A stretch of DNA of 64,000 nt from Erythroxylum novogranatense (lineage: Eukaryota; Streptophyta; Magnoliopsida; Malpighiales; Erythroxylaceae). Positions 47,496-59,099 of the stretch are shown here, piece by piece. The first letter of the stretch is position 1. The number at the start of each line of letters is the position of its first letter. The notes under the pieces are model-generated. The model was not told the origin of the DNA and ran no database searches. It saw nothing but the letters and a program-made list of their open reading frames with translations. The position numbers were made by a program, and so were the translations under genes. Where the stretch lies: contig CM057228.1 in the NCBI GenBank assembly GCA_029891385.1, positions 57,915,783 to 57,979,782 on the forward strand. The letters are read 5' to 3'.

Positions 47496-47729
47496 CTAAT
47501 ATCGACCGCACTTGCGCCGAAGGACGGTGGTAGTGTGGAGGATATTATCTTGATTCAGGTTAAATCCGATACCAGTAGTTTTAGGGCTTAAATTGGTGGG
47601 TAAATTCTATTGGATCCGAACCCGTGAGGTCAAATACGGGTCCCCTTTTTTTAGTTTTTGATTTTGATTTATGGTATATATTTAATTTTTAATTATATTT
47701 TTAAGTTTTAAATAAAGAATCTTATAGTG
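47496..47729 (-). promoter_or_regulatory. CENP-O 5' UTR and promoter region
   Basis: The 234 bp between the start codon and the CACTA end. On the plus strand GCGCCGAA (47514-47521) is one base from an E2F half-site and the minus strand has a GCCCTAAAA telo-box-like word near 47583. Both fit a cell-cycle gene, but each is a short match that could be chance. No TATA box is obvious. The promoter is squeezed against the transposon. Confidence 0.35.
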
Positions 47730-48840
47730 CACTACAACAAAATTACATATTAGTGACGAAAAATTACCGACAGAAACAATACAGGAGTAAATTACTGGTA
47801 AAAAATCAGTTTCTATCAATAACATTGTTGGAAAAAATTGCATTTAGCGACGGACAAAATATCTCTTGGTAAAAGTGAAGGAAAATTATCTCGACAATTT
47901 TTTGACGGAATATATCGACAGAAGGGCGATATCCGTCAGTAAAATAGGATGGAATACTTGGTAGCATAAATAAGTGTCAGAGTATATCGACGGAAATGGT
48001 TTCCATCGATAAATTACTGACGGAATAACTATTCTATCTGTAAAATTGAAAGTTAAAAGTTGTCTTTAGCTTCGGCTTCAACATTTTTAATAAAACAAAA
48101 ACGACGTCGTTTGGTACACATTAAACCTAACAAAGCCCACTCCCTCTCATGTTTCACTCTTTGGTTTCCTCTCTGTCTTATCTTCGTTTCCTCTTTTGTC
48201 GCCGTCAATAGTTCCCTACCGTCGTCGCCTTTTATGATTCCCTATTGTTGGTCATCCTTCATCCATCATCCATCATCCATCATGCATGCTTCGGTTTCCT
48301 CGCTGTCTTCCCTTTTCTGTGTCGATCTTCTTCCATCTCGTCTCATCGTTGTCATCTTCTTTTAATCATCGGTTAAGGTAAATGGTCCATCTAGTTTTAC
48401 TTATGATGGTGACATTGTTGTATTTAGGTTTTTTTTTTAATTGTTTTTACTAGGTTTTGTGTAATACTTTGATTGTATGAGTTTAATCATTGGTTGTGTG
48501 TTTCGTTTAATTGTACGTGTTTAATTGTCGGTTGTGTCTTCGTTTAATTGTAGGTTATGTATTTTATGTTTTGTGTTTTGCCTCATTATGTAGTTAGGAT
48601 GGTGTATTGCGTTTGGTTTATGTTTTGCCTCGTTATGCAGTTGCTTACTGCATCCATCTTCTTCCATCGCATATTTTTTACTGCTTTGATTGTATGGGCA
48701 TTGTGCTCTACTGCCCATTGAATTTTGTTATGCATTATGCTTTACCATCCATTGAGATTTTTGTAATGCATTATGTTGTATTACTATACTTGTTTGCATT
48801 TTACCATTATTGTGTGATAAATAACAATATACTTGTACTA
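47730..48840 (+). mobile_element. Truncated CACTA (En/Spm-like) transposon end
   Basis: Starts CACTACAACAAAATT (47730), the typical CACTA terminus, preceded by GTG as a possible 3-bp target copy. Then about 300 bp of subterminal repeats around CGACGGA/CGACAG/TGACGGA in both orientations (47756-48020). A 14-bp perfect palindrome AAACGACGTCGTTT lies at about 48098-48111. A promoter-like stretch with a CATCCAT repeat follows. No transposase domain and no opposite TIR; an LTR fragment begins at 48845. Confidence 0.65.
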
Positions 48841-48844
48841 AATG

Positions 48845-49263
48845 CAACACTCTCACGACCTGGTACCACATCAGGCATATGATAACTGTCATATACTTGG
48901 GCTAAGGATACTTACGGTATCCTTAATCTAGCTATGAAAGGCTAAAAGAATATCTTTTTTAAAAAAAATTTGGACAACACAACGACAATATTTTAAAAAT
49001 CCCAAAACTCAATCAAACACCTGCAATCAGTTTTAAACGCATTTCTATATTCACATTAAAATTACACTACAACTTCTGGACTTTTAAGTCCACTCAGAAC
49101 AATATCAACAACAATACCACAGGTTCAAACATAAGGTCTTTTACAAAACTGCAAGACACTTAATAGTTAATTTATAAAATCATAAAGCATATCAACATAA
49201 CCAAACTAATAAAAACAGTTCATGAGCCACTTTACAACAAAAGTACAAAACAGAGACTATCCA
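48845..49263 (-). repeat. Probable gypsy LTR fragment (minus)
   Basis: On the minus strand it ends GGTCGTGAGAGTGTTGCA, the kind of end seen in chromovirus LTRs (element D ends GGGAGTGGGGTGTTACA). No partner LTR or internal region is present, so it is a solo or broken copy. Confidence 0.4.
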
Positions 49264-50398
49264 TGTAACATCTCATTATTTCATATTAAGGGCTAGAACC
49301 CTAGAATAGAAAATATGAGAGTATATTGAGAAATTAGAAGTGCATTTCATACTCATGCATAATTGAGTATACACATACTAATTATTTTTGACACATTAAA
49401 ATAATTATACATGCATTTATTGACATTTTCCAGATATAACTAAATTAAAAAAGTGATTAAAATGCGAATCGTGGATTAATTGTATTGAAAATTAAATTGG
49501 AGTGTATTAAAATTGATTTGGTACTTTTGGTGATATTTCGGGTATTTTAGAAATTTGGAGTATATTTGGACCAAAAAATGTAAAAATATGGACCATTTAT
49601 AGTGTGACATATGGCAGCATATACATATGACAAATGACTTACATGCAATGGTGACATGTGGAGAGGTCTTATACATGCACGTGGTTATGTTTATGGTAAA
49701 ACAAATTTTTTTGTAGCTTTTGTTGTTCTTCACGGTAACACCAATACCAAAAATCTTTATTTGCTCATCCATCACCGAAACATCTAGAGTGCATGTTTGA
49801 GTACTTGGCCATTGATTCTTACACTTTACAAGTAAGCACTTCAATCTGAATCTTGTTTTGTTTCTCTTCATTTTCGTTATTCTCCATCACCGAAAGTGTT
49901 ATAAGTATTGTAAAGGATTTGTGTTGATGATGTTTTAATGGTTGGAATTGAATGCATGCATGAGTTGTGTAGGAAGAAGCAATACGGTGATGAGAGTAAT
50001 GGATGAGTTATATGAACAGTATGTGAAATTGATGTTGTGCAAAAAGGGTATTTAAGGTCGTGAGAATCTAAGTTTAATGTAAATTAAACAAGTGTAGAAA
50101 ACTAGAAATAGGTTTTGTTGTTATATTGAAATGAATGATGCAAAAGTGCAAAAAATGAAGAATGCAGAAAAATGAGAAGTGCAGAAATATGCAGAGAATC
50201 CGTACATGAATTTTATTTTTGATATTTATGTTTAATATGGAATTTTGAGTTGTTTTAGAGTAAGCTGAATTGGAATGGGAGTAGAAATACAAAGGGTATA
50301 AGTTAGAGATGGTGTAAAAAATAATGGATTATGTAGAAGAGAGGAAGAAGAAGAGAAAAATTCTAGAGTGAATCTGGAAAAAAGGAGTGCACCATCAT
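49264..50398 (+). repeat. 5' part of an A-family LTR, interrupted by element A
   Basis: Begins TGTAACATCTC and follows the start of the element A LTR for about 300 bp (TACATGCATTTATTGA, GTATTGAAAATT words) before diverging. It ends exactly where the full LTR of A begins at 50399, so A apparently inserted into a relative's LTR. Confidence 0.6.
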
Positions 50399-53300
50399 TG
50401 TAACATCCCATTACCTGTGGAAAGGTTAGGATAGTAAATATGAGTGAATAATGAGAGATTAGAAAATGCATTCCATGTTCCTGCATAATATGATATGCAT
50501 ATACACGCGAATAGTAAAATTTTGCACATAAAAATGATTGTACATGCATTTATTGATATTACGGGTATAATCGTTTATAAATGTGATTGTTATTAAGAAT
50601 TAAGGTTTATTTGTATTGAAAATTGATTTGGAGAGTGTAATTGTGGATTTAGAATTTTTGAGATCATCGGAAAAATTTCTGAAAATTGTTGGGTATTTTT
50701 AGACTAGGAAAATTGCTAAGTGGCAAAACTATTAATAAATGCTAGTAGAAACTTTTGTCTAATGGCAATGAAAATTTTGATAAGTGACTTTAGGATTTAT
50801 TTATGAGTGCCATTGAAAATTGGGGGACAATTGGAGTATAAATCGAAATTGATTGAACTGGTTAATTAAAAAGAGCTACTTGAAATTCGTAGAAAATGGA
50901 CAAGTGTCCAAGTCTAAGGTCACTATTCCTTCATTAAATTGAAAGACCAATTAAATGGTCTTGCATTTTGTTCTCTTCTTCTTCATTTTTGTGACTATCT
51001 TCTTCTTCTTCTTCATGGGTTCTCTTCTTCTTCATGTCATTTGGTTGCTAACCTCCTCCAACATTAAACCTAGTTTGCTCATCTCTTGCTTCTTTTTCAC
51101 CTTGCTCTCTCTTTCATTCTCACCATAAACCTATCCTTACCACCTTTGGAAGATGATGATTGTGGGTTGTTGGTGAAGCTAGGGATTTTTGATATTCTTG
51201 AAGATTTTAGAACTAAACCAAGTAAGTAGGGCATTAATCATTATGGGTTGGTTAAATGAAACTAGAATGATGGGTAATGTATGATTGATGACTTGATTTT
51301 GTGAATTTTTATGTATGTTCCATAGGTGATGAGAATTTGATGTAATTTTCTTGCTTTTGGATATGTTTGATGATGCTTGATGAATATTAATTCATATATT
51401 GTTTTAGAGATGTGTTTTGAGGGTGAATGATCTTCATGATGGGGTGAGAAATGAGTGCAGAAAATTGGTGGGTTGATGGATATGTTTGTGTTCTATTTTG
51501 GGTATTTATGATCAAGAATGGAATTTAAATTGTTATGAATGATAATGAGTCGAAATGAAGTTGTGAATGAGAAGTAAATGAAATAGACAAGGTGAGCTTG
51601 GTATGATTGGAAACAAAAAAATTTAGTAGTGGAGCTAGAAAAAGTTACAACAAATTAATCTCTGGGTAGGTTTCTATGAAATTTCGCCGCAACAAACTTA
51701 AAGGATTATGTGAGGATTTCTTTCGAGTAAAGTTTTCCGCAGCCATCTCTAGGTTTCACAGTGGCGAACTTGTGAATTTTATGTGAGAATTCCTCTCGAG
51801 AGGAGTTCGTCGCAACGAACTTTTCTCTACACTGAACATGTCTCAGTATTTTGGGCATATCTTTTTCTATAGTTATTCAAATTGACTGATTCTTGATTTG
51901 GAGTAAACTAGAGAAATAGGCTACAAATCATCTGAAGAAATCAAATTCTGAATCGGACTCTAAGAGTTTCAATTTCTGGGTGAAATTTGAGTATGGGTGC
52001 TGTCTCTGAATAAAAGCAGTCCGAAAATATTTCGAGTATAACTTTCACATTACTAAACCAAATTAAGTGATTTTGGTGTCAATAGAAACATAAGACATAG
52101 AGGAACACTTTTCTAGACGAGGGTATGACCAAATTATATTATTTGCATACTCTAATTTAACATGAACAGTAAACCCGAAAGTGTGTCATGGAAAAATCTG
52201 AAGTAATTCAATGAGAAATGAAATGTTATTTTAATGGTTTTAGTAAGGCGTAAACCTAAGTATAAATTATATTTAGATGAGTTTTGATATAAGATTGTTT
52301 TTGTGATGAAATTGTTGGATAAATACCTGGGATTATCCTGAACATGCATTGTACATAATTCATTTCATACATGTGCATTATTGAATACTTAGGATTGTGC
52401 AAATTGTGACATTGTGTATATTATTTGTGATAAAGGAGCAACTGGAACGTAAACCTCCAGACGTTGCTGGATCTTCCAGGCATTAGCGTCGGGAGCAACT
52501 TGTGAGTAACCTAGATGGTCTCACTTAATTACTTGTTTGCTTAAATTATGTTTTGAATGATAATTGAATGTGTTTAATTGTGTATTCCGAACAGAAGGTC
52601 CGATGTATGTGATTGTGGATTGAGATATTGAAGTGCTTCTTGAAAGTGAATGTGAAGACCTAAGTGCTTTATAATGTGAGTGATTGTGGTATATGCAGTC
52701 CATACATGAATGCATAATCAGATAATGACAGTTGTGACCATAGTAGCTACCGATCAGAGCTTAAAGCTCAACGAGTGAAAATGAGCCTCGAGCTTAAAAG
52801 TGATTAAGAGCCTAAGGCTCACTATGTAAAATGAGCCTGGTATCCCCAAGTGGATAAGGGATAGCTATTGATGAGCTCGATATCCAACATGGATACGGGA
52901 CAATTCAGGCACTCGGTCACAACAATGTAATAATTGGAAAGTGTCTCATGAGCACCTCATATGCTCATTGTTAAGTATATTTGTTGAAATGAAATGCCTA
53001 CGCTTAAGTAAAAATGTGAAATTTATGTAAAATGCACTATGTGATTATATACTATTGAATTGTTGTGATGCATGAATTGAGTGAACCATCGATGATGGTT
53101 ACCTCATTGAGTTCATAAAACTCACCAAAATTGCAACGTTGTCTTTTCAAAACTTAGAGATGACTCTAGCTGCTGAGAGGCTCTACTAGCCTTGTAGATT
53201 GTGATTGGCAAGAGAAGTCATGGCTCAAGGGTCAGTCAGCTGGGATTTTTTTGGACATACTAGATAGACTTTGAATATTTTCCTTTTTCATGTAGCACTT

Positions 53301-53557
53301 TTGTATTAGGCGATGGCGATGTACATGTAGTAAGTGTTGAAAGATACAATGTAGACTTTCGGATTTTATGCAATGAAATGAGGAAAAAGTTGGTTTTAAA
53401 TTATTGTGATTTTCTATTGATGCTTTATAAGTGAATTATGATACTATGATATGTGAAATGAATGTAGTGATAGAACATAGCTTACCCTTATTGTAAGTTA
53501 TGTACCAGAATGATCTCTAGACGTCCCGGTGTATACCCTACAGTAAGAGGCGCTACA
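50399..53557 (+). repeat. 5' LTR of element A
   Basis: 3159 bp, TGTAACATCCC ... GGCGCTACA. Shares blocks with the D LTR: GTGAGTAACCTAG (52501), the AACCATC-GAT-GATGGTT hairpin (53084-53100) followed by a TTGAGTTCATAAA word, and a decayed form of the spaced GTCGCGAC array (51686-51816). Confidence 0.8.
51686..51816 (+). repeat. Decayed spaced GTCGCGAC array in A LTR
   Basis: Words GCCGCAAC, TCCGCAGC, GTGGCGAA and GTCGCAAC are centred near 51689, 51739, 51764 and 51812, that is 50, 25 and 48 bp apart. This fits the ~24-bp register of D and G with units lost. Most CpG have become CpA. Confidence 0.6.
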
Positions 53558-53563
53558 TTTAGG

Positions 53564-53575
53564 TGGTATCAAAGC
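53564..53575 (+). promoter_or_regulatory. Primer binding site of element A
   Basis: TGGTATCAAAGC, one base from the initiator tRNA-Met complement, six bases after the LTR. Confidence 0.85.
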
Positions 53576-53689
53576 ATGATTGGCATCTGTTGGGACATAT
53601 AGAAATGTTAAGCATGAAATATCATAAGAAATATGGATAATGTTAGAAGTTATTATTTGTTATAGATCATTCGCTCTAGGTGATCAGAT

Positions 53690-54640
53690 TGGTCAACCAG
53701 CTGACCAAAGATCGATAGGAGCTAGTAGGGAGTCCTCGGTGCCTCGATATAAGGAGATGCCTCCTAGAATTCCCGAAAGAAGGGAAAGGAGGTATGATAG
53801 GCTGCAGAAGTAGGGAGCTGTGGACTTCTATGGCATCATAAACTCTGCTGAGATAGAGGGATGGTTAGAGAGGACAGAAAGAGTATTTGATCAGATAGAC
53901 TACGAGTCTAATGAGAGGTTCGATTATGCAATGTCTTTACTGTAGGGCCTAGCTTACTAGTGGTGGAAGACTGTTCTAGGCAGTACCACCAGGCCTTGCC
54001 AATTAAAGTGGGAAGACATCTTGAGGGTCTTCAAAGATAATTACTTGCCCAAGATCTATTTGGACATGAAGATGTATGAGTTCTTGGGATTGAAGCAGGG
54101 TAGGATGTCAGTGGATAAAGATGAGGTTCGGTTTAATGAGTTGATGGGTTATGCTACTGCTCTGATCCCTACGGAAGAAGACAAGTGTAGGAGGTTTGAG
54201 AATGAGCTCAATATTGAGATCAGAACAAGGTTGGCACTTTCAGATCTTGGTATTTTCACTAAGTTCAGAGCTACTTCAATTAGAATTGAACAGCTAATAA
54301 AAGAGAGACAAGTAGAGACTGGGCAAGGATCCAGTATGAAAAGGTATAGTGAGGGTCAGAGCACTTACGGCGGGAGCTTGATGGCTGTAAACGAGCCTTC
54401 AGATCATCGTGGATCCGGTAGTCGGGATGCAGACGGAGGGTAGATTTTCATAGACTGGTAGTGGAAGAGGTGCAGGACATAATCAGTTTCCAGTTTGTGA
54501 GCATTGTGAGAGGAGGTATGGTGGTGAGTGTTAGAGACTAATTAGAGCCTGCCTCAAATGCGGCTCTGTGGACCACCAGATTAGAGATTGCCCTGATACT
54601 TTAAGAGCTCAGTCTATTGTCAGTGGGCGATCTGGGAGTA
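53690..54640 (+). pseudogene. element A gag
   Basis: Reads a retrotransposon gag domain: AVDFYGIINSAEIEGWLERT, VFDQIDYESNERFDYAMSLL, WEDILRVFKDNYLP and MKMYEFLGLKQG. An intact CCHC knuckle, CLKCGSVDHQIRDC, lies at about 54554-54595. TAG stops occur at 53809-53811, near 53943 and 53955, and around 54438, 54533 and 54656. Most stand where relatives have Gln or Trp. Only 54021-54443 stays open (140 codons). Confidence 0.88.
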
Positions 54641-54829
54641 ATACTACAGTCCAGTAGAGCAGAGGTGGTAGATTTGGACAAAGAAGTCGAGATAGAGGCA
54701 GGGGGAGAGTTGGAAGTCTTCTACGAGGACTAAGGAGTGGGGCAACCGACCACAGTTCTAGGCTAGAGTCTATGCTATGACTAGGCAAGAGGCTCAAGAC
54801 TCACTGGATGTAGTGGTAGGTGCGCTTCT

Positions 54830-57456
54830 CATTTATGATTTTGAGGCATCCACATTGTTAGATCCAAGATCCACACACTCCTTTATTGCACCGCATTTGG
54901 TATGTAGATTGCATTGTGATAGGAAGTTGCTATAGTATGGGCTAGAGGTGAGTACACCTTTAAGTAGTACTACTGTCATATGAGAGGTTTGCAAGGGATG
55001 CTCAATTAAGAGTGATCAAGCAGAGTTGGAGGTAGACTTGATTATATTACAGTTGAGAGAGATAGAGGTTATCCTAGGCATGGATTGGCTCACTACCTAT
55101 AGGGCCATCATGAACTGCTACACCGACGAGGTAGTATTGGAATCTCCTGGTCAGCCAAGGGTAGTTTTTAGAGGAGTTAGTCAAGTAGTGCCAGCCAGGA
55201 TGATATCATTTATGAGTGCACTGAGATTGATGCAGGGAGGATGTGAGGCTTATCTGGCCCACGTCATTAATACTAGAGTAGAGCAGAGTAGAGTGTACAG
55301 GATATTCCCGTAGTTAAGGAATTCTTAGATGTGTTTTTCGATGAGTTACCTAGTTTACCACCAGATCGGGAAACAGAATTCATGATTGATCTAGTTCCAG
55401 GTGCTGCTCCTTTATCTATTCCTCCATATAGGATGACACCTGTGGAACTAAAGGAGTTGAAGGCTTAGCTTCAGGAGTTGCTGGAAAAGGGTTTTATTAG
55501 ACATAGTGTTTCACCTTGGGGAGCTCCAGTGCTATTTGTGAAGAAGAAAGATGGGACTTTGAGGTTATGCATTGATTATAGGCAGCTGAATTAGGTAACA
55601 ATAAAGAACAAGTACCCGTTGCCTAGAATTGATGATTTGCTTGATCAGTTGCAGGGAGCTCAGGTATTTACTAAACTGGATTTGAGGTCAGGGTACTATC
55701 AGTTGAAGACAACTAAGGCTGATGTACCTAAGAGTGTATTCAAGAGCAGGTATGGGCATTTTGAGTTTCTAATGATGCCGTTTGGGCTGACTAATGCCCC
55801 AGCAGTTTTTATGGCCCTGATGAATAAGGTGCTTCAACCCTACCTGGATCAATTTGTGTTGTGTTCATTGATGATATCTTGGTGTATTCAAAGAGCAGAA
55901 AGGAACATGTTGAGCATCTGAGAGTCATCTTATAGATCATGAGAGAGAAGCAGTTGTATGCCAAATTTAGTAAGTGTAAATTTTGGCTGGGTTAGGTTGT
56001 ATTTTTGGGACATATAGTGACTGGAGATGGCATACAGGTAGATCTGAAGAAGATTGAGGCAATGATGAATTAGGAAACTCCAAGAAATGTGTCGGAGATT
56101 CGAAGCTTCCTACGATTGGCTGGGTATTACCGGAGGTTTGTCGAGGAGTTTTCTCTGATCTCAGGCCCTCTGACTAAACTTCTGAGGAAGAATGTAGTGT
56201 TCAAATGAAGTGAGGAGTGTTAGAAAAGCTTTGAGGAGCTGAAACATCGATTGACTACTATACCGGTGTTGACTATTCCATCGAGGACCGGAGGATATGT
56301 GGCATACAGTGATGCTTCGCATCATGGATTGGGATGTGTTTTGATGTAGCATGGCAAGGTGATCGCCTATGCATCGAGACAATTAAGGTCTCATGAGATC
56401 AATTATCCAATACATGATTTAGAGCTAGCTACAGTTGTCTTTGCTCTAAAGATTTGGAGACATTATTTATATGGAGAAACCTTCTAGATATGCACAGATC
56501 ATAAGAGTTTGAGATATTTGCTGAGTCAAAGGGAGTTGAACTTGAGGTAGAGGAGATGGATTGAGTTATTGAAGGATTATGACTTCACTATTGAGTACCA
56601 CTCGGGGAAAGCTAATGTGGTGGCAGATGCTTTGAGCAGGAAGTCTAATATCAGTGCAGCTCAGATTCAATTATCGAGGCTACCTCGTTTAATTCACTTG
56701 AGAACTCTGAATGTGGAGTTAAATCTGGAGCAGGATAGGGCCTTGATTGCTACATTGAAACTTAGGCCGATGTTACATTATAGGATCAGAAGAGTACAGA
56801 GAGAAGATCCTGATATGGTGAAGCTTATAGAGAAAGTAAAGATGAATCCGGATTTCGTGTTTGAGCTGAGGGATGAGACATTATGGTTGAGACAGAGGCA
56901 GTGTGTGCCTAATGTGGATGGTTCGAGGAGGGAGATTCTTGAGGAAGCCCATATGGCTGCCTATCCTATGCATCCTGGTATAACCAAGATGTATAACACA
57001 CTAAAGCAGCATTTCTGGAGGCCTAGAATGACAAAGAAAGTGGTGGAGTATGTATCCAGATGTATAACATGCCAGCAAGTTAAGGCTAAGCACTAGGCTC
57101 CGGTAGGAAAGCTCCATTCGTTGCCATTCCGGAGTGAAAATGGGAGCGAATCACTATGGACTTCATTATAGGTTTGCTTAAGACTCCGAGGCAGCATGAT
57201 CCTATATGGGTCATAGTGGACCGGTTGACTAAGTTGACCCACTTTTTACCAGTGAGAGAAAATAACTCACTTGATCAGTTGGCCCGGAGATATGTGAATG
57301 AAGTGGTGAGACTGCATGGGATTCCAGTGTCCATATTATCGGACAGGGATCCCAGATTTACTTCGAGGTTCTATAAGAGCTTACAATCTGCTATGGATAC
57401 TAAGTTGAACTTCAGTACTGCATTTTATCCTCAAACAGATGGATAGAGTAAGAGAA
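54830..57456 (+). pseudogene. element A pol (protease, RT, RNase H, integrase)
   Basis: The protease site reads LLDPRSTHSFIA (normally DPGS, so Gly is lost). RT has [55 protein letters not shown] and the catalytic FIDDILVYS near 55863-55890, reached through a one-base frameshift. RNase H has [29 protein letters not shown] and TDHKSLRYLL. The integrase zinc domain (HPGITKMYNTLKQHFW ... CITCQQVK) and core (MDFIIGL, SDRDPRF) follow. About eleven in-frame stops, ten TAG and one TGA, none TAA. Ends at 57456 in element G. Confidence 0.92.
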
Positions 57457-59085
57457 TGATCGGCTCTTCGTATCAATCTAAAGATCAATCCCTTGGAAAC
57501 CGAATAAAAAATAATAAAATTCCAAGGATTGCAATACAGGATGCAACTTCGGGTCGTCTCAGTTAATTGGAACCAAGTAAAAAAGGTCTAAGCTAGCCTA
57601 ATTGTCAAAAATTACAATCAAAGTTGATAAAATGGGGGGGGGGGGTTTGGTCATTAAAAAGAACTAAAGAAATTTAACTAAATTGAAGGACAAAGTATAA
57701 AAAGTATATTTTTGGATTTTTAAGAAATAAATGGAATTGAAAATTTGAGTAATAAGCAAATGATAATAAATCCTCTTGAAAATGGGCTTAGGCTATCATA
57801 GTTCAAAACAATTTTCGGGAAGTGAAATTCACTAAGTTTTCAAATAACAACCTTAAAGACTTCTCCTCAAGTCCAGGATCTTGATCAATGAACTCCATTT
57901 CTCATGATCCCATTAAGCGCTCTTAAGCCTTAGAACCTTAAGGGATTCTTTAAGTGTTTTAATCAACGAACTCCGTTAACTAAAACCTTGTTAAATGCAT
58001 CTTAGTGTGTGAAATGGACAAGTTAATGCAATTGGTCAATTGGCTCAAGCACAATCTCAACATCAAACACAACTAGGCAGATAAAGAGGGTTAACACAAT
58101 CACCAAAAGACATATATGAGACTTCATATATTGAGCATCAAAGTTCTACATTAACCAATCCATAACACAAGACATCGTTCTACACTTGATTAAACTATAA
58201 CCAAGCTAATCTAATTACACAGTAGTAAACCCTAACTCAGGAATTTACAATAATGAAATTAGACTTGAAGATGTAAGTTTAACTCCCTTTTGAGAACCGG
58301 TGAACTCAAGCCGATGCTATATCTTCAAGAGGAAATGTGGATTTAGCCAAGCATGACTCTGGACTCTCTCACGACTGTTGAAGATCGGTGGCCATCCATG
58401 GTTGCAATAGAGACAGCCGGTGGAATAAAGACGATGGTGATGGTCGGAGATGACAGAAAATGGAAATGATAGTGGAAGAGATAATCCTGCTGCCTCCAAA
58501 GTGTCTCTAAAAGATATCCCTTCTTCGACCTAAAAATAGCAAGGCTTTTAAATGATGGATGCGGGTCGGGTCGGTACAGTGAAAGATCTTTCCAAATGAA
58601 GTCCGGATATTTGTCTGCTCGCCATGGCAAGATGTTTTCTTGATGTCGCGACGTGTCTTCCTGGATGGGTCGCTGCAGCGTGTTACTTGGTTGGTGTCGC
58701 GGCGTGCTGCTCTTGATCCTCACCGCGGCGAGATGCTTTGTAGGCGCCACGACGTGCACTTCTTGGATCCTCACCGAGGCGTGTTGCTTGCATTACATCG
58801 CGACGTGCAGACTTCTTCATGCGCCGCGACGTGTTGACTCTTCTCAACCTTTTGACTCTCTTTGTCCCCTACAATATGAAACAACAATTTGCAGTATCAA
58901 TTGTCCTTGGAAAAATTATGATGGAATTAATGTCAATTTGTGACAATTTTGCTATCAAATTGTATAAAGTGTAAGCTCATTGTAAGGGACTAATTAAAGT
59001 ACAAAAATCACAAATTAAGAGTCAAAAAGTATATTAAGGACAATAAAAGTGTAGCCAATTTATATAATAAACTTGGGCTCAATCA
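57457..59085 (-). repeat. 3' LTR of element G
   Basis: 1629 bp on the minus strand, TGATTGAGCCC ... GAGCCGATCA. Boundaries are set by the PPT on one side and the return of element A codons (GAGTAAGAGAA) on the other. Contains a run of 12 G (57634-57645) and the spaced GTCGCGAC array. Confidence 0.75.
58620..58832. repeat. Spaced GTCGCGAC array, G LTR
   Basis: Nine related 8-mers (GTCGCGAC, GTCGCGGC, ACCGCGGC, GCCACGAC and similar) have centres near 58624, 58648, 58672, 58699, 58725, 58749, 58776, 58800 and 58826. Intervals are 24, 24, 27, 26, 24, 27, 24 and 26 bp. Sequence between them is not shared. Confidence 0.9.
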
Positions 59086-59099
59086 AATTCCCCCACACT
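59086..59099 (-). promoter_or_regulatory. Polypurine tract of element G
   Basis: AGTGTGGGGGAATT on the minus strand, immediately before the LTR start TGATTGAGC. Typical of Athila/Tat elements. Confidence 0.88.

Larger units (their letters stand above)
50399..57456 (+). mobile_element. Ty3/gypsy (chromovirus-like) element A, 5' portion
   Basis: 5' LTR 50399-53557, primer site 53564-53575, gag and pol up to the middle of the integrase core, where element G is inserted at 57457. The 3' part would lie beyond the window. Gene order PR-RT-RH-IN and TGTAACATCCC LTR starts suggest a Del/Tekay-type chromovirus. Coding is broken by about 15 stops, nearly all amber, and one clear frameshift. Confidence 0.88.

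Noticed and set aside
48060..48365. 101-codon frame after the CACTA end
   Set aside because: Low-complexity Ser/Phe/Leu reading of a CT-rich, CATCCAT-repeat stretch. It resembles a 5' UTR rather than transposase, and no domain is visible.
57634..57645. Run of 12 G as a PPT
   Set aside because: It is inside the G LTR far from an LTR edge and has no PPT context; it is a homopolymer of uncertain length.
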